A DNA stretch of 64,000 nucleotides from the NCBI RefSeq assembly GCF_036785885.1, contig NC_092328.1, forward strand, positions 14,034,111-14,098,110, written 5' to 3'. This stretch comes from Coffea arabica (taxonomy: Eukaryota; Streptophyta; Magnoliopsida; Gentianales; Rubiaceae). Position numbers and translations under genes: made by a program. Below, piece after piece: positions 1-12,240 of this stretch (position 1 is the first letter of the stretch; every line of letters starts with the position of its first letter). The notes under the pieces were generated by a model. It made no database searches. It was given only the letters and a program-made list of their open reading frames with translations, and was not told the origin of the DNA.

Positions 1-454
1 TACCTCCCCATTTTTCCTCATTTGATGTAATGTCATTGAAATCTCCTGTGATGATCCACCTAGGACCCTATAGTACCTTCCTGCGTTGTAGCACTTCCCA
101 CTGATTCCTCCTAATTTGATCATCAGTACTGGCATAAATGCCAATGAACCACCAGTCCACATTCTTGTCTGTATCCATTATATGGATTTCCATAGTGAAA
201 GCAGTAGTTTTGATCTCCACCACTGTCACCTCATAGTTCCACATTACCATCATGCCACCTGCTTTATTCATAGACTCCACCACTTCGCATTTCTCAAATC
301 TCAGTTGTTTTCTAATCCTTTCCATGAACTGTAATCTGTTTTTAGTCTCACACAGGAACACCATTTGTGGGGAGAGGAGGTTGCAAGCCTCCCTCAACTG
401 GGGAATTGTCAAGGGGCTCCCAGCACCTTGGCAATCCCACACCAGAGCTTTCAT
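1..454 (-). pseudogene. LINE ORF2, N-terminal endonuclease fragment
   Basis: ORF2 starts at the ATG at 454-452 with MKALVWDCQGAGSPLT, the first strand of an APE-like exonuclease/endonuclease/phosphatase domain. The residue aligned with the usual active-site Asn of WNCQG is Asp here (WDCQG). A TAG at 68-70 replaces the Trp codon seen in the full-length LINE (LWGERW). After it the same frame continues to the window edge with the GDFND motif. The endonuclease would nick target DNA to prime reverse transcription; this copy could not make it. Confidence 0.85.
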
Positions 455-1863
455 TTATCCTTGGGTGACCAATTTAGGTTGGTCACCACCCCTTCAGATT
501 GGCTTGCACAGATTTCTTGATCAGTCCCCATTTTTCCTTTTTTCACAACTGTTTCAGTCACTTCAACATCCACCATATCTTCATCCAGTAGTTGAAATTT
601 CCTTTTCCCTGTGGCCTTTTTGCTCAGCCTTTGATTCTGAACACCTTTCTGGGATTTCCTCGTTATCAATGGAGTGTTTAACTTACTCCTAGTGCATGTA
701 TTTCTTTTGTGGTTGCACATTCCCTCCCCAACCTCCAGTTGAGGTTCCACTTGCATGCTCTCAAGTTCTAATTCCTTTGAAGAGTGTTCCACCACCTTTT
801 CCAGCACTACATTTAGCTGCCCTCCACACAATCTCGTTTCCGGCTCTAGTTGAGCCTGCTCCTCTTCAGCATCTCTGTCATCCCTAGTCACCTCACTGTC
901 CTCCAAATTGTGTTGTTCCTCTGATATCACTATCTCATTTACCTGAATGCTACCTACTGTTTGATCACATTCCTTACTTGTATTCCCCTCCTTAGTTGCC
1001 TGACCCCTTTCCCTCAACTCCCTCCCACTTGGTTTTGGGACCAGCTCACCATCTTTGAAGCCCCACCTTTGCTTGTTGGGGGATATATTAGCAGACTGTC
1101 TCCCTCTCCTTTCCTTCTGAGGCGACAATTTCCCACTGCCAGCCCTCATCCATGGACTGAATTGATTGTCTTGTTGGTCTTTACCCCCTACTGTACTAGC
1201 TGAACAATTTTTTTCGTTGTGCCCAATTTTGCCACAAGTATAACAGAAGTCAGGCCCTCTCTCATATTTGAAGCTTAACGATTTCAGTTTTCCTTCCATT
1301 TTCACCGTAGTACCTCTCATCAGGGGTTACGAAATGTCTGCCATGACTAAAATTTTTTAGTGCCTCCCTTCCTTCCCTCCACCTTGGGGTATAATCACTT
1401 CCCTTGTTTCATGAAACACTGATGCTATCTTTTTCCCCACCTCCTTGGATAACCAGTGTACGGGAAGATTCCATACTTGAATCCATAATGGTGCAATGTT
1501 AAAATCAGCTCCCTCTTCTTCAAAACCTTCAAACCATGGTTTAACCACTATAATCTGGCTATCAATAATCTATGGACCTCCCTTGTAAATCCTTTCTCTA
1601 TCTTTCTTGCTGGGTATGAAGAATTGAATAGTGTTAACACCAACCTCCACCACCCTTAGTCCTTTAGGATAACCCCATGCTACTGTCACAAAGTTTTTCA
1701 CACCCACAAAGTTGATGATTTTCTCACCCATTATCTTCCCCACTAAACTTTCTTTACACTCCTTCACACTTGGGCCTACATCTCCCAAATCAATCTCTGT
1801 TTCACCCCTTTCTTTGGTGGAAAGTTCAAATCTTTGCAGGATTTCAGTTATTTCATCCGCCAT
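451..1863 (-). pseudogene. LINE ORF1 (DUF4283 + CCHC zinc knuckle), broken by in-frame stops
   Basis: One reading frame runs from an ATG at 1863 to a stop at 451-453, interrupted by TAG near 1570, TAA at 1357-1359 and TAA near 1333. The N-terminal part starts MADEITEILQRFELS and resembles the DUF4283 RNA-binding-like domain of plant LINE ORF1. Around 1205-1255 the frame gives a CCHC knuckle (CYTCGKIGHNEKNC), expected to bind the element's RNA. The C-terminal part is charged and low in complexity, as in the family. All three stops lie in the one frame, so the damage is point mutation rather than frameshift. The last codon overlaps the ORF2 start as ATGA at 451-454. Confidence 0.85.
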
Positions 1864-2531
1864 ATATCCTCTACTATGTTTCTATAAGGGAATATCACAG
1901 AACAATACCAGTTGAGAATTTGATACAGCAAGGTTGATGGACTAACCACAACGGTAAACCTCTAAGATTAAGATTTCCCAATGTTATGTTCCACTGAGGT
2001 TAAAGGCTCAGGAATATAAGACCTCAGAATAGAAACTGAAAGACCAAACTACTGCATTAGTATAACAACTAGAAAATTCACCTTCATTTTACCATGAAAA
2101 TCAAGAAAACTGTAACAGCCCCCTCTTTTTTTAAAAAAAGTTGTCTTCTTTTTTTTTTTTAAACATTTTCTATTTTCAGATAGTGTTTTTTTTTCCAATA
2201 ACACCAGGAAGAGAGAACACTGAAAATAAAAAACAAGTAAAAGGACTATGCAACTACCCCTCAAGAGTACATGCAGACCAGAAAGGATCCTTAGGTAAAA
2301 GCTTAAAGTTACCAGTCTTAGCTTGGAGTAAAATTTCCGACAGAGGGAGCAGTGGAGAATCCTCTCTTTCTTAGGTAAAATTCATGCTTCCTGACCAGTT
2401 GGAATTTTAATTTTGGGTTTTCCCGGCTTTTGTTTTTATCTACTCTGTGACTATGGGGTTGACTTGGATGGTTTGCTTGGAAACTTGATTGTTATTTTCC
2501 TAACTAGCCTTAGAAACTCAATTGCTGTTCT
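1864..2531. other. Non-coding gap between LINE and solo LTR
   Basis: This stretch probably includes the LINE's 5' untranslated leader next to 1864. It also has A- and T-runs at about 2130-2195. No gene or clear repeat boundary is visible. Confidence 0.5.
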
Positions 2532-5500
2532 TGTGAGGACGCGAATTTTACTTATTTTTATTTTATTTTACTGACTTATTTAATTATTTATCTATCCGTT
2601 TTCTCCGAATAATTTATTTTGACCATTTTAAATTCATTTACATGGAATAATATTCCACTTATATTTTTAAAACGTCCCGTTAGCAAATTTAATTTTTTCG
2701 GAGACTCGTTTAGTAATGAATAATGAGTACATGTTTTTCGAGACGATGTTCGGTCCGAAAGTGCAATAACCTTGGAAAATTAAGAATGATCAATAGTAGG
2801 CTAAGAAAAGTTAATTTAGGGATTTGATGTGAATGAGTTCAAATTAAGCATTTACCGCGCGCGCGTCAATAATTTCTCGAGAGTCGCGCCGGTATGAAAA
2901 ATTGGAGATTTGAGAAATTAATGTTAGACTAGTAAGAGGAAGTAATTACAGTGTTAAAGAATTACCTTGGAGGATTAGTGCATGAGTGTATCAAACAAGA
3001 GAGAAATCGGTAGTGCACGACACTATTTCGACAACTATTCAAGTTGACTTTTGGCAAGCTTATTAGTTCTTTTTCCTTCCAATCTTCCAACACAAGCCAA
3101 ACACACAACTCACTCATCTCTCTCTCCCTTCTTGGTTGGCCGAAACTCCAAGAAAGACAAGGAGAAAGAAAGCTCTCTTCATCTTGCTCCAATTTTGCTT
3201 CCATTTCACTTGAAAATCTTCACCCAACTCACAAAACCTTTTGAGATTAGTTCTAGTTTGGAGAAAGACAACATCTTGTGGAGCTTCTTGGAGGATTGTG
3301 GTGGAAAAATCTGATTTTTCATCTAGGGTTAGAGGAAACCCCTTTAACTCTTCTAGTCTTTCCATTTTCTTCGAGAATCATGATTAGTTTTGCATGGATT
3401 TGAAACCCTAAGTAAGAAATAGGCTAGTGGACTTGAGGAGTTTCATTTCTCGTCTTAATCTCTAGGCTAGCGGTCTTGAGGTGGATTATAGGTTGCTGAC
3501 TTGAGGATTAAAATGCTTGATTATTGTTGTTTATGTGTTATATGAGAGGATTATGGTTAAAAAGTGGAGAGAAAGTTGAGAAATGTGTGAGATTAGAGCT
3601 GGCCGAAAATTCTGTCTATGTTGCTCTGTTTTAATTTGAAATTTTGATGCTTGGTTGACTGTGAAATTGATGGATATATGTTGTATATTGTGTGTACAAA
3701 GTGTTTTCCAAAAATCGTTTCATTCGGTTACACAAAACTTGAGTTTTGGTCAAGAATCAAATCTGGAAAACGTATAACAGGACACTCGGACAGTGCTTCT
3801 TTGTTCGAACATAACTCTTTGTAAAAAGGTCAAAATTGAGTGCCGTTTGTGGCATTCAAAACTAGACATTCATAGCTTTCCAATTATATAAAAATCTCCT
3901 GATGGTTCGTTTTGAGTGAACCGTAGTGAGTCGACAAAATTGGCTGTTCTGTTTGACTCTTTATACGAATGAAACGAGAAGCTGCATCTTGTGGCTTGAT
4001 TTTCTCCCATTTGTGAAAAGAATTTCAAAACTATTCCTTCTGATGAATTGTAGAATTTTGAACCTAGTTTACAATGCCATAAACCATTCTTAATTTGAAC
4101 TTGGATCGAGTGAGATGTGGTCTGATTTCGAAAGTGCAACAAAATTGGAAACTGCAAAGTTTTTCCCTTCTTGCTAGCCAAATGGTCAGGTTTATTTTGG
4201 GATGTTTTGTTTCAAAAATTTTGATGTCAATTACCCATCAATTGCTTATTAAATGTTTCTAGAACCTTGGTTTCAAAAATGGAGTGGATTGGGGTTGATT
4301 TCATTGGGCAAAAACCTTTGAAAAGAAAGAAAGAGTGGGTTGGCAGATTTGCTTTGAAAATTTCACAAACTTTGGTTGTTTCATTAACTGCCTTTCTGTG
4401 GGAGTTTTTGTGTAAAATTTGATAGAGAAATTTCAAGGCCATCTCAATATCCAAATAATGTTCCAAAGATTTTTCTTCAAATCTGGAAACCTACTGAACA
4501 GTTTGCAAAATCCAGCCGACTTTCAACTGTCATATCTCGATACTCAAAACTCCGAATTTAGTTCTGCTTGTCGTGTTTGAAACTTTGTATGGGACTCTTT
4601 TTGTGTTACAAATTACAGAGGGTGATTCACTTCCTGTGAATTCTGCCGAATTTCCAAAGGTTGCTAAAAACCAAGGTTGGTTCTGTCTCGTCATAATGAG
4701 TCAGCGACTTTGAGCTGAAAAATGAATGCTTTCTATTTGGAATCTTGGAAAAGTGTCTTCTAGAAACTTTTACTACTCTGAACCTAGATTCAAACGGTAT
4801 AAAGTTTTCCATTTTTGGATGTACTAAACTCAAGATCTAATTTTTCCAAGTTTGTCACGTAAAGCTGAAATTTTCCAATTTCTTAGGAAATGAGTTTTGA
4901 GAACTTTTCACTCTCTCTCGATATTGATAAGCCGTTTTAAACTCGATTTCATGTAAGAGGCAAGTATCTCTTGGGACTCTAAATCCTCATTTTTGAATAT
5001 CGATTTTGAGAGAATAAAGCTCTCTTTTAAGATATTTTCTTGGTTCTAAACAAGTGTACATTCTTTCTTGATTGATGCATGGTTGTGAGTGATAGTTACT
5101 CGTTATTTCTTCAGGCGCTCAAGAGGATTTTCAAGAGAATCTCGGAGCGGACGCTTAAAGGCTTATTTGCTCACTTACTCACTTTTTTGACTTGGTGAGT
5201 GTCAAGTGCATGAATTTGTTGCTAAGTACTTGAATTGTTGCTTATCTGCTATGTGAATTTGGAATTGTCGAGACGAGTGTGTACTTTATCGCACTCGTTC
5301 TCTTTCAAATGAAATGATATTCGAATTTTGCTGTGTGAATTGATATTCGACTTATGTGAAGTGTTGTTGTTATGATTCGTATTTGTGATCGTCGATTGGA
5401 GTGTTGCCTCATTGACTTATATTTTATTCGGGGAACGCCCAAACTCATTGGCCGACCTTGCGACTCGAGCCGGCATGAGCTTGGTCGTGAAACTTGGTGA

Positions 5501-6205
5501 GTCATGAGAGAAAAATCATAATCTTGATCTATTTGAGAGATCTTGTTTGGCATACTCGAGTAGTATCGCCTTTCTAAATGATGAGCGGGCCCGGGACAGG
5601 GGGTTGTAACGGTGAACTGGATTCGTGAAGTAAGTGGAGTTCTACGGACTAATTATACCTACCCGATTGACGGAGTGTCATCACGTGGAGGTATATGCTC
5701 GAGAATCGACAAAGCAAGTGGAATCTAGCTCCTGAGAGCTCCCGTATCCTTATTGAGTGTGTTTTATTTTAAATTGTGAATTACTTGAACGTTATAACTT
5801 AATTTCTCGTATAAATGCTATTGCTACTTGAACTATGTGCTTGCATGCTTTTCTTGGCCTCACTGAGCGTTAGCTGATTCCATTAGTTTTGTTTTCCTTA
5901 GCAGGAGTCGAAATGGAAAGAATCATGGAGAAGCCGACTTGATGGCCCCCTTTTACTAGAATTTTAAATGTAATTGGTTAGACGACTTTTGGAGGTTGTA
6001 TATTTTGGGGAATGTTAATGTACTTTTGGTAACTTGTGATGTAAGATTTGAATGTTTGTTAAGGAAGCGACCTTTCTTTATATTTTTGACTTTTAATATT
6101 GATTGATTATCCATAAGTTGAATTCGCCTCGTAGTGAGCCCTGACGAGAGCTAGGCAGGCGTTCTGCCGATACCTTTTGGTTCGCCCTAGAGAGAAGTGG
6201 GGGCA
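2532..6205 (+). mobile_element. Solo LTR of a Ty3/gypsy (Tekay/Del-like) retrotransposon
   Basis: The segment starts TGTGAGGAC and ends GTGGGGGCA. It shares a series of landmarks, in the same order, with the 5' LTR at 54957-58708: a GCGCGC-rich tract (2857 / 55340), a CT-rich stretch (3115 / 55560), the GGCCGACCTTG motif (5449 / 57917), GGCCTCAC (5855 / 58321), and the terminal block ending in TTCGCC...AAGTGGGGGC. No primer-binding site follows and no polypurine tract precedes it, so it is a solo LTR left by recombination. TTCT flanks both sides (2528-2531 and 6206-6209), a four-base match to the expected five-base duplication. The last few bases differ from the other LTR (GTCACA there). The small ORFs inside are not genes. 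Confidence 0.8.
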
Positions 6206-6321
6206 TTCTCAACTTCAAAAAAATGAAAAACCAACTTATAGAGATCCTTAATCCTCAACCTTGTTTTACATAGCAAGATTTGCGCCTTGTTGGGTTAATT
6301 TGTTTTGAGAATTACCAGAAA

Positions 6322-6473
6322 GAATAATCTTTCCTACACCGACAGTGTATTCACTGTCAACATTGGATGAATGATAACTATGCAAAATTTGAATTTGAAA
6401 TTCAACTTTTGCACACATGTCATGAATCTAACGATGATAGTGTATACACTGTCAGTGTATATAAGATTTACTC
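6322..6473. mobile_element. Short MITE with about 35-bp terminal inverted repeats
   Basis: The ends are inverted copies of each other: AATCTTTCCTACACCGACAG on the left, and the reverse complement of the right end reads AATCTTATATACACTGACAG. The same sequence ATTACCAGAAA(G) stands directly outside both ends (6311-6322 and 6474-6485). The element is 152 bp with no coding capacity. The direct repeat of 11-12 bp is longer than the 8-10 bp usual for hAT or Mutator elements, so the superfamily is not assigned. Confidence 0.7.
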
Positions 6474-7949
6474 ATTACCAGAAAGGCATCGTTAATTTTC
6501 TTTGATTTCATATCACATAGTGAAACAGTTAAATGTTTCTTCGGTGACTTGCACTAGCAAAACTTTAGTTCTTTTATTGGTTACAATTTGAGAGATTAAT
6601 TTCGGCTTTTGATAAGTTTTAGTGGTAGCGAGGAGGAGAGGTATGATCTTTTAGACCTCAATGTATTTTTTTAATATATACAAGAAGTGAAGAAGAAAAT
6701 ACTTGGACGTGGGAGAGTGAAAAGGAGACTTTTGTTGAAACTAATGAATTTTAAGGCTCAACCTGCAACTTTGATGAGGATCTTACTCATGAGAGGTATA
6801 TCTTACCCTTTGATGAGGATATTCCTCATCTATTGTATATCTTACCCTATGAGAGGTATATTCCTCATGATAGGTATATCTTAAGATATACCTTTGATGA
6901 GGATATTCCTCATCTATTGTCTCCAACTTTGATGACATCTTACTCATGAAGGTTTTGTTTTTCTTTTGAAATTGTTGTTGTGACAGGTGCTTGTAAACTA
7001 AAGTCACCTAATCTGAGTATTGACAAACATCACTGCTAGTTTGCAAGATGATGTTTAACAAACATGAAGCACCCTGCATACTATAATAATGCATTTTCTT
7101 GCTCGTCCATTTTTGTTGTTTGAATTTTCTTACATTAATGCTGAAATTCCTAAATTCTATCTCAAGTTTTCAGCAACTTTCCCTTTGTTCCTAATATTCT
7201 TACAACAGGTCCTTCATCATTTCTTCTAAAACACGTGAATGATCAAATATATCTAGTGTTTGTTCACACCTACAATCTTATTTGTTTAATATTGTGGTAG
7301 TTAGTCATTAGTGTTTGTGGAGGACTAGGTGCTGGCACATTTTCCGTTTTTTTATGATAAAGCTATGGTAAAATGGCCAGATGACCATGCACATGTGAGA
7401 AATTGAGCAGCATTTCGCTCAAAGGAGTAGCAGCAAAGTCTGATATATCCAATATGGTTATTGGAATGTGGACTACACTGGGCAGAAGATGCTTTCTTTG
7501 GATGGATTAAATATTGGCTTTCTTGATGATTGTACTTGTAGACTCGGTTTTTAAAAACTCAATAATACAAATTATACTACACCACTTGGTGAGATAGTGT
7601 GACATAATTTGAGTTATTGGGCTTTTGAAAACCGGTCTACTCGGATGTGAACCCTTGCTAATATGTTAGGGTATAACCCTTTGATCATGAGTTAGGAGAA
7701 TTCTATAGTTCCTTGGAAATAATTCCCTCAATTTATATTCCTCAATGAAGATAGTGCTTTATATTTTAAATGTTTAAAATTGTTACAATTCAAGAGTCAA
7801 AATATTTATATCACCAACTATCCGTGAATTTAATTTGTAGATATGGTAATTAAAATGGACTGTAGAATCAGCCATGAGTTAATATGTGAATTTTCTACGA
7901 ATTTACAAATAATTGTAAAACATAGTCACCATTTAATATTGAAGAAAAA
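6474..7949. other. Intergenic DNA without a recognisable gene
   Basis: Apart from the local repeat cluster at 6770-6935 I see only AT-rich sequence with short random ORFs. No promoter, RNA gene or element border could be supported. Confidence 0.5.
6770..6935. repeat. Local direct and inverted repeat cluster (GATGAGGATATTCCTCATC units)
   Basis: The unit TTTGATGAGGATATTCCTCATC occurs near 6808 and again near 6892, each containing the palindrome GATGAGGATATTCCTCATC. Variants of GAGGTATATCTTACCC and AGGTATATCTTAAGATATACC lie between them. The track could fold into several hairpins. It is too irregular for a satellite and is not a CRISPR array. Confidence 0.7.
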
Positions 7950-9360
7950 TTTTAATTATACTCAAATTCCCACTACTGCAAGTATACAGGTCGTACTCGA
8001 GTGTACCAAGTATTCAAATGTTGATTCCACAAGAAAGATTTACCAATTACCGATACTATTCGAACTTCTTTGTTATTCAGATGATCACCAATGCAAGCAA
8101 AGTAAACTACACTACAAACATGTAATAAAATGAGTAAAAAGTACAATAAGAGTCCCTAGAGTTATGGAATTATTAACTACCCTTGCTAGTAAATCTCCCG
8201 GGTTAATTAATTGTTACTACCTTGACTAGCTAAGGCATAATTTCCTAAAGCATGTGATGTCAGCTGTGTCGCCGTTGTACCAAGCCTATCTATAGCTAAT
8301 CCATACCTACTTTTCTGATTATGAAATCAACTAAAGTTCCTAAACTTCTATGAACTACTATAAAACAAGCCACAAAGATGCTTGTGAGTGTACTCTATAG
8401 ATTTAGTGCTTCTTTAAATTAGTGTTAAATCCCAATTCTCATTGTAAACTTAATACTTTTAGATTTTGACAATCAATGGTCGGTTAATCATGATTATAAA
8501 AGAAAATGTATTAAATAGTTTGCTTAAGATAATAGCATCAAATAATCAAAGAAATATCACAAACAATCCATAGATAGTTCAACCAAAATCCAAGGTATGA
8601 AACTTTAGAAACACATAAAACAAATAAAAACAAAATCCAATCTTGTATTATAGCTAAGCATTAGAATCCAAATACAAGAAATTAAGAGTTAGAGAGAAGA
8701 ACCCTTGTCTCATGAGCCTCCAAGCTATCCCTCCTCCATCCTCAATCTTCATCCAAGGTTAGTTAAACACAAGAGTAAATAAACTAATCTAATCCTCCGC
8801 TATCCTAATCTAACCTAAGAACTAAGATCTAACTAAAATCTGCATTTTTTTTGGTGGATTTTCTTTCCTTTTTTTCCCCTAAAAGGCTCTCTAGTTCGTC
8901 CATGAAGTCCCTTTCTTTAGGGAAGAGAGAAAAGGCTGAAAAACAAGCAAGTTGCGCAAGTTGTCAAGTTACAGCTGACACAAATCCGGCCATAGAATTT
9001 GCGGACAGATTGTGTCCTCAAACAAGACCAGATTGATGCTCTGTTTTACCAAGAATCAGCATAAGATTCAATAATTCAAAGAGGATTTGCAAGGCGATCC
9101 ATGAACTTGAGGTCTGCACATCCATCCATGGAGCGCTTTTTGTGCTCTGCCTTCAATCCATTCTTGAATCTGATTTTGGTAGGCTAGAATCCATCCACGG
9201 TTTTGTACATAGCCTAAGCTTAGTTCTTTGTCCTTCTTTCCTTGCGCGCATTGCATTTCTTCATTTGTGCACTTCAAATCATCTAAAATCATTCAAACTT
9301 CTACTCGTTTCACTCCAATTGATGATTGAATCGATCAAACCTACAAAAGATGAAGTTTAA
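7950..9360. repeat. Possible decayed LTR retrotransposon remnant
   Basis: The wording of this stretch (TGCAAGTATACAGGTCGT near 7978, a 'starts with a different phase' block to 8420, and a GC-richer block at 8900-9260) recalls LTR sequence of plant Ty3/gypsy elements of the Tat/Athila kind. This is an impression from general familiarity, not an alignment. No TG...CA borders, primer-binding site, target duplication or pol domain were found, so orientation and extent are open. Confidence 0.25.
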
Positions 9361-10266
9361 CTACTTAATCCTATAGAAATATAATTTTCTTGAGTTTATT
9401 TCCACAATGACCTCATTCTTTAAAACTATTCCCAAACTAATGCACTTTCAAAATATATTCCCTTGTTAACCTACTTGTTGCCATATGGACTTTGAGTATG
9501 GAAAGTATTCACATTTCCATCTTATATTAAGAGGTACAATCCACATCAATAGATTTTTAATAACTTTTCAATAGTTCAAATTTTGCTACTTATGTACAAT
9601 CTTAAAGATAAATAAAAATATTTCTCTATCTATTATTGAGTTAATTAGTGTTTCTCACATTAGATTGGCTCATATAGCGTGTTAATTTTGATACTAACAC
9701 TGACCTAGTTATCTTTTCTCTCTCCTATTTTTTTGGGATATATTCTCTTTTGATAAGTCAAAAAATGCAAGAGATTTTTTTTTCAAATTTTCTTTCCCCT
9801 TATAGTGGAATTTTTATAGTTCACGTAAACTATGATTATTATGTATCTTGAAATGTTTACTCGTACTTCAAACAATTTGAGTTTCTGCAAACTTCTTAAA
9901 ATTTACAAAGTTAGGAGACTACCGTATAAAAAATTGCAAGTAGCAAGAAAAAAAGAAAGAAACTTGTGATATAATAATCAAGAATAAAGCTAGGAAGGAA
10001 TAATGACAGGAAAAAAAAAAGGTTCTTTGGCAAAATCATTGCAATTTGTAGGGTGATCAACAATTCTAAAACACTAATTATGGATCCACTTTCCTTTTTT
10101 AATTTGTTTACAGAATGTCCTCAAGGCACTAAATAAAGAAAATCTGTGTAATATCTAAACAAAAGATTTACAAGTTATTTTTTTCCTTTGATGGGGAGTC
10201 GACATGGCAATAACTAGATTAATAAGGGAATAAAAACTGAAAGAGCATTACTTTGGGATTATTTTT

Positions 10267-11745
10267 TGAAAAGTAGATTATTTTAGCCAAAAACTCGAGC
10301 CTATGTCATAATTTGGAGTTTTTTGCTAAAATAACTCTCTTTCTAAAAAATATTCCCAGTGTGATTTATTTTCAAATTCTATTCCTATAATGATGTTATT
10401 ATTGCTACCTATCCTGATTGTTAAGTAGCACAACAAGAAAGGAAAGCTTCAATCTAGTAACAAATATATAAATTCTATAGTTTCCAACATGAACTGAAAA
10501 GTAAAAGTTTTTTTTTTTATTATAGAGGCACAAGAAGATTGCATAGCTTTGATAATTTCTTTATAATTATTTAAAATAAATTCCACCACTATCAACCTTG
10601 CTATATTTGGTCTTTGCATTTTTTTTTTGAAATGTATCAAACCTATTGTGCATATTTGTTTCAAAAAATAAATTTAGAAAATACAAAAATTGCAATGATA
10701 ATTGTGTGTAATAGCAAGAAAAAGTTATAAAAAAATTCAAGACTATTGTAATTGTTTCTGTTATCCTTCCAACTTCCTAAAGAGAACTCTTACAAAAAGT
10801 AATCAAGCTACAAAATTCAACTAGACTGCCTGCACAAAATAAAAAATTCATTAATTATGTAAATGCTGTCACATTATCTAATACAAGAACTACCTGAATT
10901 TTTACAAAAAGTAGTCAAGCTACAAAATTCAGCTAGGCCGCTTGCACAAATTTTTTTAAAAAATAATCATTAATTAACTAAATATTGTCATACTATTTAA
11001 TACAAGAACTACCAGCATTTGTCCGTAATTAGTAAGGCCATCTTTTACATGTTATTTATAACACTACCACATAAAAAAACTACTAGTAGTTTAAAGCAAA
11101 ATGGGGACCGGTAAACTTCATGTAATGCAAATGAAATCTACTAAAATAATTAAAATAATTCTAAAGTTGCTCAAAAATAACACAAACCACCAATTTATAT
11201 TGAATATATGTGGAAAACTATTTCAAGTACATGAGATTATTTGATCATTTGATAGAGAAGCGTTAGAAATGAACATGCTCATATATGTGGTGGAAATCAA
11301 ACATGATGGGTATAAATCTATCGTTTCTTGTAGTTTTCCTCCTAGACATTTTATCAAACACACGGTGTGAAATGTGTGAAATTATTATTAAACTATCACT
11401 ATTCAAAATTTTTTGAAGGCCATAGGAATGTTGCAAAAACTGCACAATAAAAAAGACAAGAGAATAATCTTTGTTTACCTTGAAATTGTCTATTCGAGAA
11501 GAAGATTTTCATCCACTAAAAAAATTTTAAGGATGATACTAAAGTTTTAAATTTTGTTAATATAAATATTGGCTCCTCCGAATTCATACCCTTGACAAGG
11601 GAAAGATATGGGAAGAAAAAAATGCAAGAAGGTTCAAAGAGAGAATTGTGGTACGCAACCTGTGTGACAAAAAAATTATAAAAGTAGGTTATTTTGGGTA
11701 TATATTTAGGAAAGAGAGTTATTTTGGCAAAAAACTCTAATTTTC
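10267..11745. repeat. Inverted repeat pair, possibly the ends of a non-autonomous DNA element
   Basis: Sequence at 10314-10361 (AGTTTTTTGCTAAAATAACT then CTCTTTC) is repeated in inverted form at 11693-11740. The left copy also has a second inverted copy of part of itself at 10270-10293, forming a local hairpin. The spacing of about 1.4 kb would fit a non-autonomous DNA transposon, but no target duplication was identified. Confidence 0.4.
10791..11014. repeat. Tandem duplication, two units of about 112 bp
   Basis: Both units start TACAAAAAGTA(A/G)TCAAGCTAC and end in ...TACAAGAACTACC(T/A)G. The first is 10791-10902 and the second 10903-11014. They differ at scattered positions and small indels, so the duplication is not recent. 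Confidence 0.8.
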
Positions 11746-12119
11746 TTCACATTAATCACAAAATGCAAAACTTAACTAAACCTAATTATTCGACTCAAAT
11801 TTAAATGAAAACACAGTAAATACACATAAATAACTACATAAAACTATGCACAACAAGTAGTTATCAAGTTACACGAACTAATCTGGATAAACAATCTAAG
11901 GGTAGAAGTGAGTGGAAGTAGTGAAGAAGCTAAGTGTAGAAGCAAGACAATTTCATGACTGAGCTACAAACTTTATTTGTATAATATTAGATGAATAGTG
12001 CACCATTCCCCAATTATAAATTTGGTGAAACCCGTGCCCTTTTTATGAATTTTCTTTCTTTCTTTTACCATATCTAAAATATTTCCAATATAATATAGGA
12101 TCATCTCATGTCTCAAAGG

Positions 12120-12240
12120 AGTAAAGTGGTCTAGTGGTAAGTTTTTTTTTTTTTTGGCTATAAATTTGGCATAAAAAAAAGTTTAAGTGGGTTCAATTCC
12201 AGTCACTATCATGAGTTATGGCATGCCTCCGAAACTATAA
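12120..12240 (+). mobile_element. tRNA-related SINE-like unit
   Basis: A polymerase-III A-box-like sequence (GTGGTCTAGTGGTAAG, 12126-12141) is followed 47 bp later by a B-box-like GGGTTCAATTCC (12189-12200), the spacing of a tRNA-derived SINE head. A T-run at 12142-12155 sits between the boxes. No cloverleaf forms, so it is not a functional tRNA gene. The 3' end and a target duplication were not found. Confidence 0.45.

Larger units (their letters stand above)
1..1863 (-). mobile_element. LINE (L1-type non-LTR retrotransposon), 5' part, runs off the left edge
   Basis: The minus strand carries, in order, a DUF4283-type ORF1 with a zinc knuckle and the start of an endonuclease ORF2. This is the layout of plant L1 LINEs and matches the full-length copy at 39693-45842. 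Several in-frame stops make it a dead copy. Its 3' end, poly(A) tail and target duplication lie outside the window, and the exact 5' end, right of 1863, could not be fixed. Confidence 0.9.
9361..12119. other. AT-rich intergenic DNA
   Basis: No gene is visible. The stretch holds one tandem duplication (10791-11014) and two related inverted segments (10267-10361 and 11690-11745), entered separately. Homopolymer A/T runs are frequent. Confidence 0.5.

Noticed and set aside
3044..3365. Overlapping small ORFs in the solo LTR
   Set aside because: They lie in LTR leader-like sequence shared with the other LTR without conserved reading frames.
6770..6935. CRISPR-like array
   Set aside because: The repeats are irregular, overlapping and in a plant nuclear context.
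7843..9360. Small ORFs near 7843, 8851 and 9142
   Set aside because: They have no recognisable domain and lie in a probable decayed repeat.
12120..12240. A functional tRNA gene
   Set aside because: A- and B-box-like words are present, but no cloverleaf, anticodon arm or acceptor stem forms.
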